From an uncultured Gammaproteobacteria bacterium (GTDB taxonomy: Bacteria > Pseudomonadota > Gammaproteobacteria > Arenicellales > Poriferihabitantaceae): a DNA stretch of 33,409 bases. Location of the stretch: positions 1 to 33,409 of the forward strand of contig CALKKV010000075.1 of assembly GCA_937992195.1 (NCBI GenBank), read 5' to 3'. The position numbers and the translations under genes are program-made. Below the pieces are notes generated by a model, which had not been told where the DNA came from, ran no database searches, and worked only from the letters and a program-made list of their open reading frames with translations. Of the stretch, positions 18,557 to 26,059 are shown in pieces. How positions within the stretch are numbered: the first letter of the stretch is position 1; each line of letters starts with the position of its first letter.

Positions 18557-19270
18557 TCAGGAGCGCAGCTTCGGCAGCGTCTCCAATGTTTGTTTAATCC
18601 ACTCTTCCGACTCCTGATTTAAATCTCGCGCTTTACGACCCTCGGTCACAATAGGCATCCCAATCACAACATCAATGGTTCCAGGGTACTTAATAAAACC
18701 CCGTTTTGCCCAATACACGCCTCCATTGTGCGCTATGGGTATGATTGGTGCCGCAGTTTTTGCAGCAATCATTGCCCCACCAATTTGAAACTTACCCGGA
18801 CTACCGGGCGCCATACGCGTTCCCTCGGGGTAGATCACAATACATCTACCCGCATCTAACCTTTCTTTACCTTGGGTTATCAATTGATCAAGCGCGCGTT
18901 TCTTTTTCGATCGATCAATAGCAATTGGATGGTAGGCAGCCAATCCCCAGCCAAAAAACGGTATCCATAGCAGCTGTCTTTTTAAGACAAAAGAAAGTGG
19001 TGGGAAAATCAATTGAAAGAATAACGTTTCCCATGCCGACTGATGATTAGAAATTATGATCGCCGCGCCTGTCGGGATATTTTCTAGTCCACGAACTCTA
19101 TAATGGACACCGCATAGCCAGCCCAGTGTCCATAAATTAAAGTGCGCCCAGCTCTTTATTACTCTATCGCGAATTTTTGGGAAGGGATAACAAATAATCA
19201 TCGCAAAACAGATAATCACTGCGCTTACGATTTGACCGATTAGATAAAGGCCAGAGCGCAATTCTTTCAT
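18557..19270 (-). CDS. plsC: 1-acyl-sn-glycerol-3-phosphate acyltransferase family protein
   Basis: A membrane-bound acyltransferase, expected to acylate lysophosphatidic acid at position 2 to give phosphatidic acid. Motif I is NHQSAWE (His76), so the usual H-x4-D is H-x4-E here. Motif III is YPEGTRMAPG (Glu149), and motif IV is PIIPIAHNGG. An N-terminal membrane helix spans about residues 8-28. Length 237. Its ATG overlaps the gmhB stop (ATGA). The gmhB-plsC order beside glyS is the same as in the Pseudomonas origin region, where the homologue is also a secondary AGPAT, so it may not be the only PlsC of the cell. Confidence 0.92.
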   Translation of the reverse strand: MKELRSGLYLIGQIVSAVIICFAMIICYPFPKIRDRVIKSWAHFNLWTLGWLCGVHYRVRGLENIPTGAAIIISNHQSAWETLFFQLIFPPLSFVLKRQLLWIPFFGWGLAAYHPIAIDRSKKKRALDQLITQGKERLDAGRCIVIYPEGTRMAPGSPGKFQIGGAMIAAKTAAPIIPIAHNGGVYWAKRGFIKYPGTIDVVIGMPIVTEGRKARDLNQESEEWIKQTLETLPKLRS

Positions 19271-19851
19271 CGCGCTACCTCTAAATCACCACTAACCCTA
19301 AGCGACTCCACATAACTTGCCAAATCATCAAACACAGCTACTCTGGGAAGCTCTTTTTTCACTACGGCTGTTGATAGCAATTGCTCTGTTTTCTTGCCCT
19401 TTCCGGTCCTAACCAAAACCGGCCTGGCTGATACAGCCGAAGCTGCTTGCAGATCGCGAAGTGAATCACCAATGGAATCGACATTATTCAGACTTGCTTT
19501 CAATCGCTGCTGTAAATCCAGATACAAACCAGACAGAGGTTTTCTACAATGACAACCGTCATCCGGACCATGGGGACAAAACAGAATCGCTTCTATTTCA
19601 CCGCCTAATGCATGCAACTGATCCAACATTTTTTGATGAATTCGGTTGAGGGTATTTAGGCTTAGTAAACCACGCGCTATACCAGACTGATTGGTGATAA
19701 TAAACACACGGAATTCAGCCTGACACAGTCGAGAAATTGCTTCCAGGCTACCAGGAATTGCGTTCCATTCTTCAGGAGATTTTATAAATTCATCCGAATC
19801 TTGATTAATCACGCCATCGCGATCAAGAATGATTACTCTTCTGCCTTGCAT
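19267..19851 (-). CDS. gmhB: D-glycero-beta-D-manno-heptose-1,7-bisphosphate 7-phosphatase
   Basis: A HAD-family phosphatase of the ADP-heptose pathway for the LPS inner core. The nucleophile motif is LDRDGVI (Asp10, Asp12), motif II is ITNQSG, and GDSLRDLQAA supplies the acidic motif IV. A Cys-x-His...Cys-x-Cys zinc site (Cys92, His94, Cys100, Cys102) is typical of the GmhB subfamily. Length 194. It overlaps the MazG-like gene upstream by one base (TAATG) and plsC downstream by four. Confidence 0.95.
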   Translation of the reverse strand: MQGRRVIILDRDGVINQDSDEFIKSPEEWNAIPGSLEAISRLCQAEFRVFIITNQSGIARGLLSLNTLNRIHQKMLDQLHALGGEIEAILFCPHGPDDGCHCRKPLSGLYLDLQQRLKASLNNVDSIGDSLRDLQAASAVSARPVLVRTGKGKKTEQLLSTAVVKKELPRVAVFDDLASYVESLRVSGDLEVAR

Positions 19852-20228
19852 TAGCTTGACCCTGCCTCTAAATCCTGACTTTCTTGCCCATCTTCATCCG
19901 CTTTATAAGCTGTTACTCGGACACGACCATCGACAATTTTTGCTCCACGCGAATCGAGGACTGCCATCTTCTTCCAGAAAGCCGTATTTAAATCAAAATT
20001 CGCGGAGATTGCATTCCCCATCAGCAGAATAAGCAGATCCGCACACTCCTCTGCCAGATCATCCAACGGCTTTCCTTTGGTAACACATTCAGCAATCTCC
20101 CCCAGCTCTTCAGTCATTAAAGCCAGTCGATAAACCATGTCTTCACCTCCAAGCTCGTTAAACGCGTGCTTGTTATGAAACAGTTGCACCGACTCCATCA
20201 TGTCTGCAAACGATTGTTTATCTGTCAT
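19851..20228 (-). CDS. MazG-like nucleotide pyrophosphohydrolase
   Basis: An all-alpha NTP pyrophosphatase domain protein, expected to cleave a nucleoside triphosphate to the monophosphate and pyrophosphate. The metal-binding pattern EExxE...ExxD is present as EELGE (40-44) and EECAD (60-64) in helices 2 and 3. Length is 125 residues, a single domain, unlike the tandem E. coli MazG. The C-terminal 25 residues are acidic and look unstructured. It sits between glyS and gmhB, 23 bases after glyS and overlapping gmhB by one base, so it is part of that operon. The substrate cannot be told from sequence; a house-cleaning role is inference. Confidence 0.85.
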   Translation of the reverse strand: MTDKQSFADMMESVQLFHNKHAFNELGGEDMVYRLALMTEELGEIAECVTKGKPLDDLAEECADLLILLMGNAISANFDLNTAFWKKMAVLDSRGAKIVDGRVRVTAYKADEDGQESQDLEAGSS

Positions 20229-20251
20229 CGGTCTTCTTTCCTTTGGTTAGA

Positions 20252-22363
20252 TTACTCTACCCGAATCAGAGAGATATCAGCGACATTCAGAAATAAAGCA
20301 CGAATGGATTGCAACAACGCCAGCCGATTCGCTCGTACTGCTAAATCCTCATCCATCACCATTACCTCGTCAAAAAAAGTATCTACTGGCGACTTCAACG
20401 CCGAAAGCTCAACCAGACCCTCGCTATACTTTCCGTCAGCAAACGCTTGTTGCGCGCCGCTTGCCGATTGATCTACCAGATCAAACAATGCTGTTTCTGC
20501 GCTCTCTTTAAATAGAGAAGGTTTCACCTCTTCAGCAAGCTGGGATTTTTGCTTAACCAAAATATTTGCAATTCGCTTGTTCGCAGCCGCTAGTGATAGC
20601 GCAGCACTTGACTGATTTTCAACAAAATCATGCAGCGCACGTAAACGGCGATCAAAATCAAGGGGGCGAGATGGCTGCACCGCCATCACCGCATTGATCT
20701 CTTCCGTATCAAACCCAAGCGGCTGATAATAGGCGCGTAATCTTTCAACCACAAAACCCGAAATTTTCTTGGCGACATCATCCTCATTGCTTAAATCCAT
20801 TTCTGAGAAGCCATCTACCGCCTGATTCACCAGCTTATACAAATCCAAATTTAAGTCTGACTCAATCAGTATGCGCAATACTCCAAGAGATGCGCGGCGC
20901 AATCCAAATGGATCTTTGTCCCCGCTAGGCACTTCGCCGCAGGCAAAAATCCCCGCCAGCGAATCAAGACGATCTGCAAGAGCCAGACACTGAGAAACGG
21001 CGTCTTGCGGTAAATCATCGCCGGCAAAGCGCGGTTGATAGTGCGCTTCAATCGCCTTTGCAACAATTTCATCTTCTCCCTGATTCGCTGCATAGTAACG
21101 GCCGACGGTACCCTGCAATTCGGGGAATTCACTAACCATATCGGTGACCAAATCAGTTTTACACAGATCACAAGCTCTTTCGACCAACTGAGAATCCGCT
21201 CCAATCTGTTGGGCAATATTCTTAGCCAGCGCTTTGATTCGTGAGACTTTGTCATGCACTGACCCTAGTTTCTTGTGAAACAACACGCGTTCCAAAGCCG
21301 GGATCCGATCATCCAGTTTTGTTTTTTGGTCACCCTGCCAAAAGAACTCTGCATCAGAAAGACGCGCTCGAAGCACGCGTTCATTACCAGCGCGCACTCT
21401 CGAGACTTCGTTACTTTCAATATTGCTGACAGTAATAAAACCGGGTAAAAGTTGACCTTTTTCGTCAACCAAATGGAAATATTTTTGATGATCACTCATC
21501 GAAGACACCAAGACTTCAGTCGGCACTTCTAGAAACTTCGAATCAAATTGACCGTAGATCGCAACTGGCCACTCTACCAGGCCAGTCACTTCATCAAGTA
21601 AGGCAGGATGGATAACCGCTTGCGCTTTTTCGTTTTGCGCTAGAGATTCGACCTGGGTACGAATTTCAGTCTGCCTGGCAGCATAGTCAACTTGCACCTT
21701 GCCTTTTTCCAAGAGTGTCGAAACATAGTCATCGGCAGAAGGTACGGTGATTTCACCGCTAGCGAGAAAACGATGTCCACGGGTTTTATTACTAGAGCTA
21801 AGCCCCAACACCGATACCTCTAGAGTCTCTAAACCATGCATAGCCAATAGCCAATGCACCGGTCGCACAAATTCTTGATCGCTATCTCCCCAACGCATTC
21901 TCTTCGGTATTGGCAACTGCTTTACCGCTTGCTCAAGCGCGGTATTCACCAGCCCTGATAAAGGCATCCCGGTCACCTGAATCTCATAGCTAAGCCATTC
22001 ACCTTTATCGGTAGCTTCACGTCCCAGCTGATCAATCTCAGCGCCACATGATCGCGCAAACCCTAATGCCGCTTTGGTAGGCTCTCCATCTTTGAACGCA
22101 GCAGAGACGGCGGGGCCCCGACGTTGCTCGACACGATCCTGCTGACTACTTTCAACATCCTTTATCAATACGGCAAGTCGTCTGGGAGCGGCAAAAAACT
22201 GCACTGCCCCATGTTGGTCAGAAGCAACGCCTGCCTCAGTGAGAAACTGGGATATCGATCGTGAAAAAGATTCAGCCAATACCTTTAGAGCCTTGGGCGG
22301 CAGCTCTTCCGTACCTAATTCAATGAGTAAACTAGCGGAGCTACTTGGCAATTTATCAGACAT
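20252..22363 (-). CDS. glyS: glycine--tRNA ligase, beta subunit
   Basis: The large subunit of the bacterial (alphabeta)2 glycyl-tRNA synthetase; it recognises tRNA-Gly. The N-terminal LLIELGTEELPPKAL is diagnostic, followed by the B3/4-like region with KRMRWGD and VRPVHWLL, an HD-like domain around SMSDHQKYFHLVD and KTDLVTDMVSEFPELQGTVG, and the C-terminal anticodon-binding domain with FFDEVMVM. Length 703 (E. coli 689). Its ATG shares a base with the glyQ stop (TGATG). Confidence 0.98.
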   Translation of the reverse strand: MSDKLPSSSASLLIELGTEELPPKALKVLAESFSRSISQFLTEAGVASDQHGAVQFFAAPRRLAVLIKDVESSQQDRVEQRRGPAVSAAFKDGEPTKAALGFARSCGAEIDQLGREATDKGEWLSYEIQVTGMPLSGLVNTALEQAVKQLPIPKRMRWGDSDQEFVRPVHWLLAMHGLETLEVSVLGLSSSNKTRGHRFLASGEITVPSADDYVSTLLEKGKVQVDYAARQTEIRTQVESLAQNEKAQAVIHPALLDEVTGLVEWPVAIYGQFDSKFLEVPTEVLVSSMSDHQKYFHLVDEKGQLLPGFITVSNIESNEVSRVRAGNERVLRARLSDAEFFWQGDQKTKLDDRIPALERVLFHKKLGSVHDKVSRIKALAKNIAQQIGADSQLVERACDLCKTDLVTDMVSEFPELQGTVGRYYAANQGEDEIVAKAIEAHYQPRFAGDDLPQDAVSQCLALADRLDSLAGIFACGEVPSGDKDPFGLRRASLGVLRILIESDLNLDLYKLVNQAVDGFSEMDLSNEDDVAKKISGFVVERLRAYYQPLGFDTEEINAVMAVQPSRPLDFDRRLRALHDFVENQSSAALSLAAANKRIANILVKQKSQLAEEVKPSLFKESAETALFDLVDQSASGAQQAFADGKYSEGLVELSALKSPVDTFFDEVMVMDEDLAVRANRLALLQSIRALFLNVADISLIRVE

Positions 22364-23280
22364 CAGGATTCACCCTCTCGCTCTGTTACCTGTTGACCTG
22401 GCTCTTTGCCACGAGGAAAACCTAGAGCCTCACGGGCGTCGAAATAGATTTGCGCAACGCCTTTAGCCATGGTTCTTACCCTACCGATATAACGCGCGCG
22501 CTCGGTAACACCAATAGCGTGGCGCGCGTCCAATAGATTGAAGCTATGCGACGCGGTCAGCACCTGTTCGTATGCCGGTAGAGGAAGTTTATTCTCCAAC
22601 AGATGAAGACACATCTTCTCAGCCTCATCAAACTGTTGAAACAGAAAATCTACATTTGCGTGTTCAAAATTATAGGTCGATTGCTCCACCTCATTTTGAT
22701 GATAGATATCCCGATAGGTATATTTGCCAGTCGGCCCATCACTCCAAATCAGATCGAAAATACTTTCTACGCCTTGCAGATACATTGCAATGCGTTCTAG
22801 GCCATAGGTGATTTCACCGGTAACAGGCTTGCAGTCGAGCCCGCCTACCTGCTGAAAATAGGTAAATTGCGTCACCTCCATGCCATTCAACCAAACTTCC
22901 CAGCCAAGCCCCCAAGCGCCAAGCGTAGGAGATTCCCAATCATCTTCGACAAAACGCACATCGTCCTTCAACAGGTCCAAGCCGAGCTCCCTCAGGGAAC
23001 CTAGATACAATTCCTGAAACTCTTTTGGAGAAGGTTTTAGTATGACCTGAAACTGAAAGTAATGCTGCAGTCGATTCGGATTTTCACCGTAGCGGCCATC
23101 GGTTGGTCTGCGAGACGGTTGAACATATGCTGCCTGCAAGGGCTCTGGACCGACCGCTGCAAGAAAAGTCGAAGGGTGGAATGTTCCTGCACCAACTTCC
23201 ATATCATAGGGCTGCATAATCACACAGCCTTGATTGGCCCAGTATTGCTGCAGGGTCAATATTAGGTCTTGAAAAGTCAC
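22363..23280 (-). CDS. glyQ: glycine--tRNA ligase, alpha subunit
   Basis: The catalytic, class II core of glycyl-tRNA synthetase: it activates glycine with ATP. Motifs: [19 protein letters not shown] at the start, [58 protein letters not shown] and [11 protein letters not shown]. Length 305 (E. coli 303). It leads the run glyQ-glyS-mazG-like-gmhB-plsC, in which every gene overlaps the next or is close to it. The 79 bases upstream, to pgi, show no terminator or clear promoter. Confidence 0.98.
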   Translation of the reverse strand: MTFQDLILTLQQYWANQGCVIMQPYDMEVGAGTFHPSTFLAAVGPEPLQAAYVQPSRRPTDGRYGENPNRLQHYFQFQVILKPSPKEFQELYLGSLRELGLDLLKDDVRFVEDDWESPTLGAWGLGWEVWLNGMEVTQFTYFQQVGGLDCKPVTGEITYGLERIAMYLQGVESIFDLIWSDGPTGKYTYRDIYHQNEVEQSTYNFEHANVDFLFQQFDEAEKMCLHLLENKLPLPAYEQVLTASHSFNLLDARHAIGVTERARYIGRVRTMAKGVAQIYFDAREALGFPRGKEPGQQVTEREGES

Positions 23281-23359
23281 TTGTTGAACCAGTTATTAAG
23301 GTTGGAGACGATAGTCATCTACTAGCGCCAGCCGGAAAAATTCGCCCAGTCGATACTGT

Positions 23360-24967
23360 CTATGCCATATCCGCAAATACGCTTGCAAGCGCGCTAAGGG
23401 ACTGGAGTCTATCGCCTTTTAGAGTGAATCGCATTACCGGCAGGTCTTTCTCTGACAGCACAGAAAAATCCCCATCCGCTTGCGCGCGAATTAATTTAGC
23501 GAAGCCATAATCACGACCCGGCACAGCGTGATCTACTGTACTCTCGTCCACAATCTGAATAAATGCGCCGGTCGTGGCTCCACCTTTATGCAGCTGCCCT
23601 GTTGAATGCAGATAGCGAGGCCCAAATCCTGCAGTACATGCAACATCGTAATAGCAGGCAACCTGAAACCTCAATTGTTCGAGCTGCAACACGGCCTCTT
23701 CAGTCATCGGCAGATAGGCAAGAATCGCCACATAGCTATTGGCGGCGAGTTTTCCAGCAAATCCAACGCTATCTCCATCAACCACACTCTCTTCCTGAGC
23801 GCTGATAGAGAAATCTGTAGAATCTCCGGTCAGTTGCAAATTCAGTACACGCCCCTCCTGAATGAAACTGTTTGTACTTTGCTTGGCCTCGGAAACATTG
23901 GGCTCATCAAAAGGATTGACCTCCATGCCTACGGCCGCAATCGCTGTTGCAAATTCCCATCTAAAAAACTCTGCTCCTAAGTCAAGCGGCGAATCCAAAG
24001 TCAGGTGCAACGCAGACTCTTCAGGGACGGTATCAGGGGAATGCTGCAACAAAGCAACGTTAAAACTATCGGCAGCTTCGGGATAGTGCTCAGGCATCTC
24101 TTCAGGATATGTCATACACACCGGCAAGATCCCCACACCCTGCTTGCCCGTGCTTTCAGCAACAAGTTGCTCAATCCACCCCCCAATCGAACTAAGCGGT
24201 TCTGCAATCAACAGCATCATCTTATCCCGGCCGCTCAACGCGTGGGTGGCCATTTGAATACCCAATTGCAGACAAGGATTTTCATCGGCAGCGTCTGAAT
24301 GTGCAGTTTTCAGCATTACAATCGCACGCTCGAGCAGCGTTTTAACGTTAACCCCGTAGAGCGCTGCTGGAACAAGCCCAAAAAAACTCAATGCTGAATA
24401 ACGGCCGCCGATATCAGACGGATTAACAAAAGTGCGCAGGAAACCCTGTTCAGCAGCGTGGGACTCAAGCCAGGAACCCCCATCGGTGATCGCAATAAAC
24501 TGCGATCCCGGAGTCTCGTTAAAGCTTTCAACCTGATTAAAGAAAAAGCGATAGAGATCCGTGGTTTCAAGCGTCGTTCCAGATTTGCTCGCAACAATAA
24601 ATAGTGTTCGTTCAATTCCTCTGGCCAAAACAGCGTCAACCATTTCGGGTGAAGTGGAATCGAGTACCTCGAGCATTGGATAATCTGCAACAGGTTCAAA
24701 CAACCTAGAGAACACCTCAGGAGCCAAGCTGGATCCTCCCATCCCCAACACGATAACTCGATCAAAACTCTTGGCTTTCGCAATCGAGCCGGCCCATGCC
24801 ACCAACTCATCTATCTGCGGCAGCATCCAGTCTACAACATCCAGCCAGCCCAATCTGTTTTGGATACTTTGCTGCACTTCAGGGTCGGCAGACCAAAGCG
24901 AGACATCCTTACTCCACAACCGAGTTGCTAGATCGTTACCAGCTAATATTTTCTTAAAATTTTTCAT
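23360..24967 (-). CDS. pgi: glucose-6-phosphate isomerase, transaldolase-PGI type, stand-alone
   Basis: Interconverts glucose-6-phosphate and fructose-6-phosphate. The SIS-fold motifs are present: VLGMGGSSLAPEVF (71-86), the phosphate loop VASKSGTTLET (125-135), NPSDIGGRYSALSFFGLVPA, EQLVAESTGKQG, EFFRWEFATA and NPFDEPNVSEAK, and near the C-terminus GPRYLHSTGQLHKGG. These match the PGI half of bifunctional transaldolase/PGI enzymes rather than the E. coli enzyme, whose motif reads IGIGGSDLGP. Length is 535 and there is no transaldolase domain in it or upstream. The start is ATG, with a weak AAGA before it. galE lies 85 bases upstream on the same strand. Confidence 0.93.
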   Translation of the reverse strand: MKNFKKILAGNDLATRLWSKDVSLWSADPEVQQSIQNRLGWLDVVDWMLPQIDELVAWAGSIAKAKSFDRVIVLGMGGSSLAPEVFSRLFEPVADYPMLEVLDSTSPEMVDAVLARGIERTLFIVASKSGTTLETTDLYRFFFNQVESFNETPGSQFIAITDGGSWLESHAAEQGFLRTFVNPSDIGGRYSALSFFGLVPAALYGVNVKTLLERAIVMLKTAHSDAADENPCLQLGIQMATHALSGRDKMMLLIAEPLSSIGGWIEQLVAESTGKQGVGILPVCMTYPEEMPEHYPEAADSFNVALLQHSPDTVPEESALHLTLDSPLDLGAEFFRWEFATAIAAVGMEVNPFDEPNVSEAKQSTNSFIQEGRVLNLQLTGDSTDFSISAQEESVVDGDSVGFAGKLAANSYVAILAYLPMTEEAVLQLEQLRFQVACYYDVACTAGFGPRYLHSTGQLHKGGATTGAFIQIVDESTVDHAVPGRDYGFAKLIRAQADGDFSVLSEKDLPVMRFTLKGDRLQSLSALASVFADMA

Positions 24968-25052
24968 TCTTGTTTACTTTCGATTCAAACAACAGAACTA
25001 TTCGTGTTGTGTTACTTGCTTACTAATTACCGCGGACTCAAATACTGGGGCA

Positions 25053-26039
25053 CTAGTTCGATAGAATCTGTTTCTCCCATTCGTAAGCGCTTTTACAAAT
25101 TATCTCTAAGTCATTAAAACGCGGCTTCCATGACAGTAGTTGCCGAATTTTAGCGTTATCAGCAATAAGCTCAGCGGGGTCACCTGCACGCCGTGGCGAG
25201 AGCTCTACGCAAAAATCAACCTGGCTGACTTTTTTTACACAGGATACCACTTCACTAACGCTATACCCGCGACCGTAACCGCAATTTATCGCGGTACTTG
25301 TCCCACCCTGATCCAGATAGGTCAGTGCATCGAGATGCGCCTGAGCCAAGTCTTCGACATGAATATAGTCTCTTATACAAGTACCGTCAGCAGTTGGGTA
25401 GTCGGTTCCAAAAACCGACATACTATCGCGTTGTCCAGTCGCAGTTTGACAAGCGACCTTGATTAAGTGGGTTGCTTCTGGCGTCGATTGACCAAGCTTT
25501 CCATTTGAATGTGCCCCCGCGACGTTAAAATAACGAAGTGCCACATACTGAAAATCTGCTTTAGCCTCGGAAAGGTCTCGTAATGTCCATTCTGTCACAA
25601 GCTTGGTAGTACCGTAAGGATTAATCGGGTTTTGATTGGTTTCCTCGTTTACCGGTACTTCAGCAGGGCTACCATAAACTGCTGCGCTTGACGAAAAAAC
25701 CAATTTTTTGATTCCCATCTGAGCGCATGCTTTTGTGAGTGAAAGCGATCCAACAACATTATTTTGATAATACATCAGCGGATCCGCGACAGATTCAGGC
25801 ACAACAATATGTCCAGCAAAGTGGATGACCGCCTCAATCTGATCGTCCTTTATTACCGAGCGAACACATTGATCATCCGCAATATCACATTCAACAAATC
25901 GTGCATCGGCATGTACCGCCCAGCGATGCCCTGAATATAGATTATCAACGACAGTTACTCGATGACCCGCTTCAATCAGTGCATGTACTGTATGTGAACC
26001 AATATAACCAGCACCACCTGTTACTAATATATTCGACAC
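25053..26039 (-). CDS. galE: UDP-glucose 4-epimerase
   Basis: An extended short-chain dehydrogenase that interconverts UDP-glucose and UDP-galactose. The NAD-binding ILVTGGAGYIGSHT is at the start, then VVDNLYSG, FSSSAAVYG, the catalytic Tyr-x3-Lys in NPYGTTKLV, ALRYFNVAGA, and RDYIHVEDLA. About 328 residues. Two GTG codons could start it, at 26045 and 26039. GGAG lies one base before the first and about seven before the second, so I chose 26039. The comEC gene ends about 20 bases upstream on the same strand, so a two-gene transcript is likely. It can feed galactose residues to surface glycans. Confidence 0.95.
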   Translation of the reverse strand: MSNILVTGGAGYIGSHTVHALIEAGHRVTVVDNLYSGHRWAVHADARFVECDIADDQCVRSVIKDDQIEAVIHFAGHIVVPESVADPLMYYQNNVVGSLSLTKACAQMGIKKLVFSSSAAVYGSPAEVPVNEETNQNPINPYGTTKLVTEWTLRDLSEAKADFQYVALRYFNVAGAHSNGKLGQSTPEATHLIKVACQTATGQRDSMSVFGTDYPTADGTCIRDYIHVEDLAQAHLDALTYLDQGGTSTAINCGYGRGYSVSEVVSCVKKVSQVDFCVELSPRRAGDPAELIADNAKIRQLLSWKPRFNDLEIICKSAYEWEKQILSN

Positions 26040-26059
26040 CTTCACGCTCCAAACTTTTA

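Noticed and set aside
18549..18561. CCTGA-TTT-TCAGG hairpin between rsmA and plsC
   Set aside because: A five-base stem without a T-run, too weak to call a terminator.
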